DNA of 64,000 nucleotides from Symbiodinium natans (lineage: Eukaryota; Sar; Dinophyceae; Suessiales; Symbiodiniaceae). Made by a program: the position numbers and the translations under genes. This document shows positions 22,330 through 34,356 of this stretch, in pieces. Under the pieces are notes generated by a model. The model searched no databases. It was given only the letters and a program-made list of their open reading frames with translations, and had not been told where the DNA came from. Positions within the stretch are counted from its first letter, which is position 1. The number at the start of each line of letters is the position of its first letter. The stretch spans positions 101,743-165,742 of the forward strand of contig CAJNDS010002454.1 of NCBI GenBank assembly GCA_905221605.1, written 5' to 3'.

Positions 22330-22741
22330 TTCGCCAAGTGGGGTTGACGCGTATGGCTTTGCATGGGTCCAGGGATGAGAGTTTGAGTAGTTGTGTTCAG
22401 GCCCTAAACCGTAAACCCTAAACCCGAAACCCAAAACCTTAAACGGGCTTGGGGGGCTTCGGGTGTCAATATAGCCGTATACGAGAGCCCCCGGACGGGA
22501 GAGTGAGACAAAGTGCTGACTAGGTTGGCCGATCAATGTTTAGGGTTTAGGGTTTAGGGTTTGGGGTTTGGGGTTTGCGGTTTGGGGTTTAGGGCTAGGG
22601 TTTGGGGTTTACGTTTTAAGGTTTCGGGTTAAGAATCGCATACCCAAACATCAACAAAACTCAGTATGAACAACGGCTCCCACGCATACACCTATTAAGC
22701 CCTGTTGTCCATGACAAAAAAACACCAGTATCCCTTAACTC

Positions 22742-22899
22742 GGTAGCCCAGCAACCATATCATGATAACGGTACCCTTTTTTTGCGGTTGGTTGCTCTAT
22801 CAGGGTACCCATAACCCCAAAAAGGGGGCTTTAGGATTTAGGGTTTAAGGGAACTCTTACCCAAAAAAGAGGGGTAAGAGGGAACCACTGGGCTACCAA
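22742..22899. mobile_element. MITE-A copy with telomere-like insert
   Basis: Ends GGTAGCCCAGCAACC and CACTGGGCTACC. The centre contains TTAGGATTTAGGGTTTAAGGG, a short telomere-like piece absent from the 2270 copy. Confidence 0.75.
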
Positions 22900-23034
22900 G
22901 CTAATCCCTCAGGCTCAGAATAAATATATAAGAAGGCCGAGGCCAAAAAACCCTAGAGTAAGAGTAGAGCCTTAGGGTTACCCTACACCCTAAACCCTAA
23001 ACCCTAAACCCTAAACCCTACAAGTGTACATAAG

Positions 23035-23150
23035 GGCGTTGAGCCGACTCTGCCAGCTGATCATTAGCAGGCTTGCCCCTCCGCTGACGCTGCCATCCGC
23101 AGACGCCTCCTCAATGGAGCTCATAAGGACGCAGGGAGCGGCTCAAAGCT
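23035..23150. CDS. Exon-like GC-rich island, strand unresolved
   Basis: Lies between a CCCTAAA array (left) and TTCAGGG/TTTAGGG repeats (right). Plus: acceptor GTACATAAG, ALSRLCQLIISRLAPPLTLP onward, donor GTTTAGGG. Minus: APCVLMSSIEEASADGSVSG onward to donor GTAGGG. Both frames are open across the whole island. Confidence 0.35.
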
Positions 23151-23735
23151 GTTTAGGGTTCAGGGTTCAGGGTTCAGGGTTCAGGGTTTAGGGTTTAGGG
23201 TTTAGGGTTTAGGGTTTAGGGACCCTAAGCCCTATAAACCCTAAACCATCTCGGGCTACGTAGGGGCTATCAAAAGCCCCAAGTCCGAAATGCCGCACGT
23301 GGCACCTCCAGCCCTGCACCCCCCTCAAGAATCAAGAGGGTACTCCTTCTCCCAACCGCTGAAGCACAAGCTGCTTAGGGTTTAGGGTTAAGGGTTAAGG
23401 GTTTAGGGTTTAGGGTTTAGGGTTTAGGGTTTAGGGTTTAGGGTTTAGGGCTTAGGGTTTAGGGTTTAGGGTTTAGCGTTTAGGGTTTAGGGTTAACGAG
23501 CAAAAACCCTGATCTTTAGGGTTTATGTGTTAGGCCTTGGGGCTTAGAACTTTTTAACCTCACCCGTTTGAACCCTTCGCAGAATGAACGCTCGGAAGGG
23601 GAGCCTACTGTCCCGACAGATCGGAAGGTTCAGGGTTTAGGGTTTAGGGTTTAGGGTTTAGGGTTTAGGGTTTAGGGTTTAGGGTTTAGGGGGTCAGTGC
23701 CTAGAAACCTTAGGGAAGCTTAGGGAGCCTTCATC

Positions 23736-23807
23736 TACTATTTGCTTAAGAACCCCCACACGAAATGAAAGAGAATACTCCCTATATTGCCCAAGGAAGC
23801 AAAAAAT

Positions 23808-23842
<35 letters not shown>

Positions 23843-23862
23843 CTTCTTAAGCAAATAGCAGT
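23736..23862. mobile_element. MITE-I copy with G35 tract
   Basis: Ends CTACTATTTGCTTAAGAA and TTCTTAAGCAAATAGCAG. The right inverted repeat is preceded by 35 consecutive G (23808-23842). A second full copy is at 34203-34356; half copies at 5890-5935, 27745-27775 and 31136-31170. Confidence 0.8.
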
Positions 23863-24270
23863 CATGGGATAAGAAAAAATATGGGGTTTCAACTCGGCCT
23901 TAAGGTCTTCTTTAAGGTTTGGCATGAGCAGGTTGGCAGGGTTTGGGGTTTAGGGTTTAGGGTTTAGGGTTTAGGGTTTGGGGTTTGGGGTTTGGGGTTT
24001 GGGGTTTGGGGTTTGGGGTTTAGGGTTTAGGGTTTAGGGTTTAGGGTGCAGGAGAGCTTGCGACTTTGAGGCTTTGAGCTACCTCTGAGCCTCTGAGTCG
24101 CCCACAAGGCGGAAGCATGGTGCCCAGCCGTACTTTCTCCTGGCTTGAGCTTGGGTTTTGAGGTTATAATAAACATTAGGGCCCCTAGAAGGCTTGAGGG
24201 TTCAAGCTAGGGTTTAGGGTTTAGGGTTTAGAGGTTAGGGGTTAGGGGTTCGGGGTTAAGAGTTTAGGGT

Positions 24271-24661
24271 TTACCCCCCCCCCCCCCCCCCCCCCATCTC
24301 AGCAATGGCTACCCCACATAGGTAGCAACGCTGCTTGTTTTCCATTTTCACCGAAGAACCTGCCAAAACACAAGCGAATATAGGGGTCGGAAGAATTTCC
24401 AATAGTGGGCCAACTGGGGAAAAAGCATGGGAACCCGGACCAAGAGCCATGTTCGAAATGAGCTCGATCAGTGCGGGCATGATGTCACCCGGAGAGATCA
24501 TGCGGTCAGTGGGGCTGACCTTGTCTGACGACTGCGCACGAACCAGGATTTCATCCGCGGCTTTCCAACTGTACCCTGATATCACCAACAGAACGCATCC
24601 GATGAAGTGCCGCCACCTGTGCGGCAGCCTCCGATCCGACTTCGAGGCGTCAGGGCTGTAG
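24271..24661. CDS. Hypothetical ORF pair, strand unresolved
   Basis: Frames of 105 codons (minus, 24588-24271) and 108 codons (plus, 24335-24661) overlap almost fully. Both look protein-like: minus DRMISPGDIMPALIELISNM, plus GPTGEKAWEPGPRAMFEMSS. At most one is likely coding. The minus frame runs into a C tract of over 20 bp. Confidence 0.2.
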
Positions 24662-25010
24662 GCAGCTTTCGCCTATGGTCCCTTCGTGATTATACTAGAA
24701 TAATTAACCCCAAAACCCTATTCTAATGAAACCGCGTGAGCGTCTCGTGCTGGGAAAGTTGATCCCTTGAGGCCCTAAACCCTACAAAGGGTTTCTGCAA
24801 GCACTCTCTGCAACGGTTTGGGGCTTAGGGTTTGGGGCTTCGGGCTTAGGGTTTAGGGTTTAGGGTTTGAGGCAAGCGGTCCACCAGGTCACCAGGCTTC
24901 AAAGGGGCTGTGGAGCTATAAAGCCTGCGCCCTCTTGGTAGGTAGTCCAGATGGTTTCTCATAGCAAGGCTACCCGTTCTGTTGTTGGCGACCTTATCCT
25001 GGACGTAGTC

Positions 25011-25102
25011 GCTGAGTTCATAAGCCCCCCCAAAAAAGTGTACACTTTCAATTCTATAGGGGATTATAGCATCTCAACAAGTGTAAAGTGTGCTGACTCA
25101 GC
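25011..25102. mobile_element. MITE-K copy (GCTGAGTTCATAAGCC)
   Basis: About 92 bp. AAGTGTACACTTTCA and GTGTAAAGTGTGCTGACTCA are inverted. A second copy at 60934-61023 is ~85% similar by eye. Confidence 0.7.
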
Positions 25103-27157
25103 TACTAAGTGGAACCTGGAATCCCACAAAAAAAGGGCACCACTGGGCAATCATGTTTAGGGGGGGCTTGCTATCATCGACACCTCGCTCCTACGGTCCG
25201 GTGTTAGCATAGGTGACTTGAGGGTTCAGGGTTCAGGGCTGAGGGAGCAAGTGAAGCTTCAGACCCCTCAAGGCCCCCCAAAAAATCAAACTCCCCAAGC
25301 CCGAATCCTCGGCTTTGGGGTTACGGTCTATTGTTTAGGGTTGAGGGTTTAGGGGCCCAAACCCGACATCCTATCCTGCTCCGAGAAAATCCCAAACCCT
25401 AAACACCAAACCCCAAACCCTAAACACTTAACCTCAAACCCAAACCCCGAACCCGAAACCCCAAACCCTAAACCCTGAACCCTAAACCCTAAACCCCAAA
25501 CCCTAAACCCTAAACACTAAACCCTAAACCCTAAACACTACAGCTTTTTGGAAGCTGGCCAGGGCCACGCAAGACCCCTCGAGGTCCACCACTCCCCACA
25601 GCCTTGGACACTTCGTGAGGGTTTAGGGTTTAGGGTTTAGGGTTTTGGGTTTAGGGTTTGGGGTTTGAAATTTAAGTGTTTGATGGGCTTGGGTTTGCAT
25701 GGTCTGGGTATTTGTACGTGTTAGGGTTTGGGGCTTATGAAGGGGTGATTGGGCCGAGCCCCCCCCCACCCCCCCACCCCAAAAAACAAAAATAACATAA
25801 TAAGAGAGAGAGTAGTTTTAGGAGAAAAATTGAAATACCCTAGGTAATGCCCAGCAACTGCAGATTGTTGGGGTTTGTAAGGTAAGCCTTAGGGCCTTGC
25901 GGGTGGAGAGCACAGGGCAGGCGGGTCAGTCAAGCACCTAGGATCCACAAAAAACCCTAAGCCCTGACCCTAAACCCTAAACCCTAAACCCCAAACTCTA
26001 AACCCTAAACCCTAAACCTAAACCCTAAACCCTAGACCCTAAACCCTAAACCCTAAACCCTAAACCACCCTAAACCCGAAAATGGGAGGTACCCTTTTTG
26101 GGAGTCCCTTTAAGTGGATCCTATTCTATTTTTGGAAAAAAAGGGGTACCCGTATTTTGGGAAATGCCCATATGTACCCTCCTGACAAGATACTATTAAT
26201 CATGAGAACAAAAATACGAATATCACCCTAAATTCTAAGCCCTTACTGTAATGCTTGGGACCTTCTTGGTATAACCCTACTTGCCATACCTTAGGGGTGG
26301 CTACACCCTAAACCCTAAGCCACAAGCCGCCCCTATAACCCCAAAGACCCTAAACCCTAAACCCTAAACCCTAAACCCTAAACCCTAAATCCTAAACCCT
26401 AAACCCTAAACCCTAAAGCCCGACGTCTGTGAGCACCTGAGGCATGCACTGCGACACCTCCGCATCCTCGAGGCCTGTTTCCGAGAGTGGCTTTTGAGCC
26501 ACGACCTGTTCAGTGAGCATGGTCTAGAAGGCTTCAGCCCTAAACCCTAAACCCTAAACCCTAAACCCTAAACCCTAAACCCTAAACCCTAAACGAGGGG
26601 TTCCCTGCCCCTGCAACCCCAGAGGCCCACGGCCAACACCCCCAAAAAGTGGAGGCCAAGAAAGCCCTTTGATCCTAAGCCCACTAAAACCCTAAAGGGT
26701 TTAGGGTTTAGGGTTTAGGGCTAGGGTTTAGGGTTTAGGGTTTAGGGTAAAATCCTAAGTCATATGCCGGGCGCTGAGGGGTTTGCAGGGTTTAGGGTTT
26801 AGGCGAAATAAAGGGCATACGCCATTCATAACACCTGGTCATTTCGGAATAAATAACAAAGCATGCCACGGTGTAGAGTAAATGCAAAGAACCGAGCCGA
26901 ACTATACCGGAACAAATCCCGAAACTACCCTAAGCCCTACACCGGAACAGAAGCCGCAGAAGCCCTAAACCCTAAACCCTAAACCCTAAACCCTAAACCC
27001 TAAACCCTAAACCCTAAACCCTAAACCCGAAGCCCTAAGCCCTCAGCCCGGACCACGCGCCTTGCCATTGACCAAGACGCGCATGAGACTGGCCGGCGCT
27101 CGGGCCAGCACGGCGGTCACCACCTGAAGTTTTCAGGGGCTGAGGGTCTGAGGGTTT

Positions 27158-27212
27158 ACCGGGTGGGGCGCCCTTACTATACCAACTGTAGTTAAGGGAC
27201 TTATAACCTAAG
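27158..27212. mobile_element. MITE-C copy 3, truncated
   Basis: Starts ACCGGGTGGGGCGCCCTTAC and follows copy 1 to ACTTATAACCTAA, then diverges. Confidence 0.7.
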
Positions 27213-29145
27213 ACGTAGGGTTATAGAGGCACCCAAATAAGGATACAACCATAGTTGCCCGAAACACTGAACCCTAAACCAAAAACCCTACGAAGGGTCA
27301 TAATCATAGTTTCCCTACTAACCTCACGTACAAGTACCCAGCAAGAAAAGACCTAAACCCGAGGCTGAGGGTTTATGGTTGAGGGTTGTAGGGTTTTTAG
27401 GGTTTAAAGGGTTTTGGGGTTTAGGGTTTGGTGCTTTGGAATCCGTGTGGAGGCATTACGAGATGGGGTTGCTGCCTGGGCCTGGAATGAGGGTTTAGTG
27501 GGTTGTTCCTGCTGAAGGCCCTTCTTCAGGTTGAGGGCTTAGGGTTCTAAAACAGAATCCTGCTGTGAGGGGAGTCCTAACAAACCTGAACACTAGAGCT
27601 TAAAGCCTAAACTTCAGGCTAAGGACAACTTCAGGCAAGGAAACTTCTGAGGGCTACATTTAATAAGAGCAAGATGGCGAAGCCCTAAGCCCTGAGCCCT
27701 AAACCCATCCTAAACCCAAATCCTCACAGAGTCCCCAATCATAAGCCACTAGTTGCTTAAGAACCCCCCCCAAAAACAGTTAAAAACAAAAAAGTAATGA
27801 AACTGATGAAACATCTTCTTTATAAGGGCAATATAGGGGAATATTATTTTCATTTCAGCACCAGGGGCTCCCGGGTGGAAGTCCTTGCAACCCCCAAGGC
27901 CCCCAAAAACCTGCGAACAAACCACGCGCGGGCGGTTTAGGGTTTATGGTTTGGGGTTTAGGGTTTAAGGGGTAAGGGGTTTAGGGTTTAGGGTTTAGGG
28001 TTAGGGTTTAGGGTTTAGGGTTATAGGGCTTAGGGGGCCTCGCACCCCTGGATGCTGGGTCGAGCGCGTCTCCTTTCTGCAGCTTCCCCGGGTTCCATGC
28101 GCCCTGAAGACCAGGGTTTAGGGTTAGGGTTTAGGGTTTAGGATGTAGGGTTTAGGGTTTAGGGTTTAGGGGCTACTACTTTCCATGACATTCGAAGTCG
28201 CACTGGACATATGTTCCTCGCCCAACAGACACAGCAGTCGTGATTTAGTCACAGCTCGTGTGTGTGTTTTTCATGTTAGGTTGTGGTTGTAGGGATGTAG
28301 GGAATGGAGTGGCTAACGCTTCAGGGCTTCACCCAAAACATCCTAAACCCGAAGCCCTAAACCCTAAGCCCTAGCCCTCAACCCTGATCAGATGCCACGT
28401 CCTACACATCCGCCAACTCTGCATTCAGCAACCGTCTAAGCGCAAAAAGGAGGGGATTCCGAAGTTGTGTTTGGGGTTCAAGGTTTAACATTTAGGGCTT
28501 ACGGTTTTTGGACGAACTACAAAAGAATGTGACAATATTAAGTATATTAGCAGTATATTTGCGAACGGTCCGGGCGCTTGGAGTTTTAAGGCTTTAATTG
28601 GGCCTAGGGCGATTGCGGTGTTGGGATCTCGAAACCAACACTCTGCACCCAACACAGAAAAGGGCACTTGTAGGGCCCCCAAGCTTGAAACACTAAGGAC
28701 CTACGCGAAGACAGTCCCCACAAAAGGCACACGTCTTTAGGAACCCCCCCCGCCCCACCCCCTGGCTGCCTGGATGAGTTCGCTACGACCTGGCACAGCA
28801 CACTCGAACTATGAGACTTCAGACCCCCAAGCCCAAACCCTAAGCCCCTGAGATTTGAGGGGGGAGTGGCTCAGGGATTCGGATCCGAGGTTGAAGGTTC
28901 AGTTATAGGGTGAACGATCAGGTTCTTCAGCGTTTCACAAGCCTTCCGCCAGACTCTGGCGCTAACCCCGAACCCTAAACCCTAAACCCTAAACCCTAAA
29001 CCCTACACCCCAAACCCGAAACGCACCTCCCACCTGAACCACTGGGTTTCGGGGGTAGGTCCTCCGTGAAACACTCCTACGCCCCTGTCACGAGAACTTG
29101 CTTTTTCTCTCCTCTCAGCTTATTCTATGGGTTCGAGGGCTTCAG

Positions 29146-29296
29146 AGTAGCTCAGTAACCAAATCTTGTAATGAGGGTGCCATTTTGGGGGGTTGGTTGG
29201 TGCATAACCCAAAGGGTCCTAAGTACCTTAGGACCCTTTGGGTAAGGGAACCTTGAACCACAAAACGGGGCAAAACGGTACCCCTGGGCTGCCAAG
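29146..29296. mobile_element. MITE-A copy with palindromic centre
   Basis: The ends match the family. The centre is a palindrome (ACCCAAAGGGTCCTAAGTAC and its complement), so the whole can fold into one hairpin. Confidence 0.75.
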
Positions 29297-31292
29297 ACAG
29301 GGCGTTCCTGGTTTCCGAGCTTAGTGTCTGTCACCGGCTCCCTCCCTCGGCTTTTCAGTCGAGTTGAGGGTTTAGGGTTTAGGGTTTAGGGTTTAGGGTT
29401 TAGGGTTTAGGGTTTAGGGTTTAGGGTTTAGGGTAGAGAAAGAGGAAGCCCAAGAGTCGACTCCCCTCAGGGAGTTGCAAGGCTCTGTCTTCCCCCCCTA
29501 AGTGCCCCTAAACGATTTGAGGCTAAAACCATCAACACCCTAATCCCTAAACCCTAAACCCTAACCCTAAACCCTAAACCCTAAACCTCAAACCCGAAAC
29601 CCTAGATCCTAAGCCCTAAACCCAAACCTGGAACCCCAAAGTGCAGACTTCGACCCTAAAACCCCAAGGCCCAAAACTCCGAAGTTCCGACTTTGCTCCT
29701 ACCCCAAACCTGAGACTTTGACCCGAAAACCGCCCTGGCTGACGAATCCACACGGCCTCCCATGAACCACTTGCCATTGTAGCCGACGACGCAAGTCCTT
29801 GAAAACACCCCCCCCCCCCCCCCCCCGCACACACACCTTCCTCAGAGTAGTGGGCTCTTTCTTTCAAACCCCTAAGCCCTAAACCCTTGACCCTAAGCCG
29901 CCATTGCCTTGTACATGTCGGTAACAAAGCCCAGGTGTGGGCAGGTTCGGAAAAAGGCAGCGATATGAAGTCAGGAAAAACCCAAACCAGGCTGAGTATG
30001 GATGAGAGGCGACCGATCGCTAGGGCACAAGACAAGGACGCACCAAACGACCGATCGGAGAGAGAACCGGGAATCGGCTCAGAGAAGGATTTTCCGGGTC
30101 TAGGCTTCAGGGCTCCGGGTTTAGGGTTCAGGGTTTAGGGTTCCGGGTTTAGGGCTTCGGGTTTAGGGCGCAAACCCTCTCCTTGGCATCTCGATCGCAC
30201 TCTGCGGCAGATTCCGCCTATGGGAGGGCCAGTCGTGCGGAGCCTCGGCATCTGTTTTCGCGGGTGGTGGCTTCAGGGCTGCAACCCTAAACCCGAACCC
30301 CAAACCCCAAACCCCAAACCCTGAACAAAAAACCCTAAACCTAGACCCTAAACCCTAAACCCTAAACCCTAAACCCTAAACCCTAAACCCTAAACCCTAA
30401 ACCCTAAACCCTTAGTTCTAAGATACGTAGGGTGAAGGGTGTCGGGTGTGGGGGCCCTCTGGAGTCTGAAGCCTCAACTTCCTGAAGCCCTAAACCCTAA
30501 ACCCTAAACCCTAAACCCTAAGCCCTAAACCCTAAACCCTAAACCCTAAACCCTGAACCCTAAACCCTAAACCCTAATCCCTAAACCCTGCACTTCGCAC
30601 CCTTGCAAGAATCTGGCGACACGCCTGAGCGGTGAAGCCGATCCCCAGACCCTCGTGGTAGGCAAAGTCGGTCTCCTGGTCACTTGGAGAGTAGGGTTTA
30701 GGGTTTAGGGTTTAGGGTTTAGGGTTTAGGGGTTAGGGGTTTAGGGTTTAGGAGGGACAGAGTGTCCAGACCCAAGAGAAACCAGGAACAAACAGGGTAC
30801 CTTATTGGGTGTAGAGGGGCGTATCAGGGAACCTATCTAGATTTGGAGAGTGTTCATGAGGGACTTAATTAGGGGTTTGGGATTTGAAAAAGTTTGAATA
30901 CATGTAGGGTTTAGGATTTCGGGTTTCGGGTTTGAGGTCCAGGGCTTTCGGGCTAGGGCTTCATGATCTGGGGATGTAAGATTTAGGCTTGCAGCGCACA
31001 AGAGAAGAACACCCTTGCTCGCTCATCTTTGCTTTTCTGCTCGCGAGTGCGTCCATGTTACCAGTCAGCGCGCCAGTGCATGCGAATGCCCAGAGCACCC
31101 ATGCCCACACGATGATTACGCGCATGATGCCAGTCTACTGCTTGCTTAAGAACCCTGCCCCCCCCAAAAAACCTTATATTGCCCTTGTAAGGAAGTGTTT
31201 TTTGGTGTTTTTGGGAGGTTCTGAAGCGCTTGACACGAGTGTGAGGGAATGGCCAGAGCCTCCATGCCCAGCCATGCCTGCACGATGACTAC

Positions 31293-32861
31293 GTACAACA
31301 GTTTGATCCGAGTTTGCTTCCTGGATGCGACCGCTGGGGTTGTTGAAAAGATACCGTTTTGCTGCGCCCCCCCTGTAGAGGAGCCTGGGTCGTAAAGCAC
31401 GTCTTTAGCCCCCGACCCTGCTCCCCTGCCCAACACACAACAAACTCTGCACTGGACAACAAGGGCCTTAATCATTAGAACAGGCTGATGATGGGGTCAT
31501 TATGGTAATAGTTAGACAGGGAACATAATTAGGGAATGCTATTGGAAATTATTCCGACCTTTATCGTATACCGCTAAAGCCCTGACCCTGCAACCCTAAA
31601 ACCCTAAAACCCCCATGGCCCCTCTCTTGGTCCTCCACTACCAAGTCAAAGGTCACACCTGTGGCAAGCTTCGCATCGGGGCACACCTCAGTATGGGGAT
31701 TCGCGGGGTCTTGGGGGGCTTATAGGGTTTAGGGTTTAAGGTTTAGGTTTTTTTTTTTTGTGTGCGTTTTTGGGCTACACCCCCCAAAACTGCAAAGCCT
31801 AACTGGAAATGAATATGAAAACCCAAAACCCGCCAATCCCTTCGTGGGCAACCTCCAAAGAACAAGATTTTCGGGCTCTCAAACCCTAAACCCTAAAACC
31901 TAAACCCTACCTACCCTATAAACTCTCAGAATCCACGTCCCTCTGCGCTGGGCTTTGGGCGTTGCTGCGCGGCACCAGAGGCTCGGAAAGCAGAGCGAGG
32001 CCACCACTGGCAGGTGATCTCTCTGTGTTTGTCTTTTGTCTCTCTCGCCCTGTCTCTTGGACAAAGGCTCCAACACGCAGGCATCACAAGTTCCTATTGG
32101 TAGTGCTACCTGGTCTTCAGTATCCGACAACCCAATATATGGGTACCTAAACTAAACCCTAAACCCTAGACCCTAAACCCTAGACCCTAGACCCTAAACC
32201 CAAAACCCAAAACCCAAAACCCTAAACCCTAAACCCAAAACCCTAAACCCAAAACCCTAAGTATCTACTGGATGGGCCCATGTGTGGCAGCCGTCGCCTG
32301 CCGATGGAGCCGAAGGGAAGGTAGACGTTCTTCTCGCCTGCAGCCGCGTTCGCGCTGCTGAACCCCCAAGGGTTTAGGGTTTAGGGTTTTGGGGTTTAGG
32401 GCTTAGGGTTTACGGTTAGGGCTTGGGGTCAAAACCTGAACAGTGAACCCTGAATCCCCAAAAGCTGCAAAAACGATAAACCCTAAACTCTCTAAGCGCT
32501 CAATCCCCATGAGCAGTGAAAACAAACCCTAAACCCTAAACCCTAAAAGCCCTCAACAGCCTAAAGCCACCCGGAGGAGAGCGAACTATCCCCTACCTAG
32601 CCTAGAGTGACGAGAGCTGCTGATACCCTACCCTTCTTTGGGGCACTGCTTTCTTTGAGGGTTCGGGTATAGGCGTTATGGGATTTAGGGTTTTAGGCCT
32701 TCATGGGTTGAAAAGTACGATTATCATTCATGCTTACGGACCGAGTCCCTTAGGCCTAAAGCTCTGTAAAGGACTTTGGGCTTGGAGATGCTTTGGGGTG
32801 CTTATGGTGTCCTATGCCTTTTGGTGTCTAGGGGCTCAAAGGATTTTCGGTGTAGCACATT

Positions 32862-32897
<36 letters not shown>

Positions 32898-33372
32898 TCT
32901 CTCTCTTTGTTTTGGTGATGGTAATGGGAGAGAAGCGAACGCGCACTGTCTGCGTGAGCTGTCCCAAACTACCCTCAACCCTAAACAGGGTGCAAGGTTT
33001 GGGGAGGTCCTCTGCGCACATGAATGCTCGTCATCGAAAACTGAATTTTAGAGGTTTAGGGGTTTTTGGTTTACGACCTGGGCCCTCATGCAAAGTTCTC
33101 CGGTTTTTGGTTGGGGTTTAGGCTTAGGGTTTTGGCCAAGAATGGGGCTTCTCGGGTGATAGGGGCAAGGGGACCCTAAACCCAAGACAGGTTTCGGGGG
33201 CGGATTTGGGGAGGTAGTGTAGAAGCTGAGATTCGGATTAACTTGCTGCGGCGGGCCACCAGTTCAACAAATAGGAATCCCCTTATCATCTGGAGGACGC
33301 TCTTGTGACCTTCCATCAGGTTATGCTTGGCCTTGTCGTTGGCCGCGCGACATGCCCTAACTAGGAACTCTG
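31293..33372 (-). CDS. Chain D: five phase-compatible exons, gene incomplete at both ends
   Basis: Proposed exons in coding order: 33372-33189, 32357-32256, 32006-31924, 31709-31611, 31402-31293; 192 whole codons with phase kept at all four junctions. Segments include LVRACRAANDKAKHNLMEGH, GEKNVYLPFGSIGRRRL, LLSEPLVPRSNAQSPAQRDV, CPDAKLATGVTFDLVVEDQE and DVLYDPGSSTGGAQQNGIF. All introns (831, 249, 214, 208 bp) are GT-AG. Donors are GTCTTGGG, GTTTTGGG, GTTTATAGGG and GTTTTAGGG, all telomere-like. A CT microsatellite lies in the first intron. The fourth exon faintly recalls the last strands of a cold-shock domain, but I would not assign one. The last exon may end earlier, at 31355. Start and stop were not found. 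Confidence 0.5.
32861..32907. repeat. (CT)n microsatellite
   Basis: TCTCTCTCTCTCTC with one G interruption, inside the first intron of chain D. Confidence 0.9.
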
Positions 33373-33702
33373 CTATGGTTTCAGGGGATGAGGGCTTAGG
33401 ATTTCGGGATGTAGGAACCTTACCACAACGTAAGGGATTAAGGATTAGGATTTGGGAAAGTTCATAAGGAAATTTAGGGTGAAGGACGAATGGGGCACTG
33501 GGATCTCTGCGAAGAGCTTCATATCGCAAGGGCCCGGCGGATGCGACAAGCTGTCTTTCCACGGGGCCCAATCCTCAAGGTACAGCGCACTTAGGGCAAT
33601 ACATGACGGTTCATGGGTTCTTACGAGCAGGGTTGTAATTAGAGTATCCTGATCAAGAATAATAGCCATAGATACCGTACCTATAACTCTACCTATAAGT
33701 AT

Positions 33703-34135
33703 TAAGACGTCGAGGCATTGGAAATGCTAGCCGAAGTTAAAATAATTAAAATACGGGAAAAATAGGAAAAAATAGGAAACCAAAATAGCAAATCGAGAAT
33801 GCCTGGTTTTGGGAATAGGAAATACATAGGAAAAAATAGAAACAGAATAGGGTTGCGAGAAAAACACCCGTTAAACAATTAGTAAAACATCAGTAAAAAA
33901 ATTAGTAGAAAATTAGTAAAAAATTAATAAAAAATAGCAAAAAAAAGAGTTCCTATTTTTCCTATTTTTCCTATATTTTTGGAACACACACTGAAACTTC
34001 CATTCCTATTTTTTTAGTAATTTTTTACTAGTTTTTTTCTAATTTCATTTTTCCTGTTTTCCTATTTTTCCCTATTTTTTCCGTAATTTAAATATTCAAG
34101 CTTTTAAAGCATTTCCATATGCCTCGACGTCTTAA
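33703..34135. mobile_element. MITE-H, AT-rich 433-bp element nested in MITE-B
   Basis: Ends TAAGACGTCGAGGCAT and ATGCCTCGACGTCTTA, flanked by the 9-bp direct repeat TATAAGTAT (33694-33702, 34136-34144). The interior is very AT-rich with TTTTTCCTATTTTTCC runs. MITE-B ends lie outside (near 33605 and 34163). Confidence 0.85.
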
Positions 34136-34202
34136 TATAAGTATCCATGACACATCCAAGTAGGGCTCATGGGGCTTTGCGGGGTTTAGCGGCTGGAGGC
34201 TT

Positions 34203-34356
34203 TACTACGATTTGCTTAAGAACCCCATAAAAAATCCAAAATAATACTCCTATATTGTCTTCATATCCAAGTCCATTTCCCTTATAAGGAAGAATGTTCT
34301 AAATGTTTTTTTTTTTTTTTTTTTGGGGGGGGGGGGCTTCTTTGGCGAATAGTAGT
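34203..34356. mobile_element. MITE-I copy with T19G12 tract
   Basis: Ends TACTACGATTTGCTTAAGAA and CTTCTTTGGCGAATAGTAGT. Same TATATTG-CCTTATAAGGAA interior, with a T tract passing directly into a G tract before the right end. Confidence 0.75.

Larger units (their letters stand above)
20720..31290. other. Repeat-rich stretch without a confident gene
   Basis: Contains MITE-A, B, C, D, E, I, J and K copies, many telomeric arrays and homopolymers. Exon-like candidates are 23035-23150 and the overlapping frames at 24271-24661. Several islands between CCCTAAA and TTTAGGG arrays (for example 30598-30690) have short open frames I could not chain. Confidence 0.55.

Noticed and set aside
29616-30035. 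139-codon minus frame and many similar 60-140-codon frames ending NPKP, LGFRV or similar.
   Set aside because: Their tails are translated telomeric repeats, and they mix several repeat types. They lack consistent codon bias or domains.
32678-33121. 147-codon plus frame with a Ser/Leu run.
   Set aside because: The run is the CT microsatellite, and the stretch lies in the proposed first intron of chain D on the other strand.
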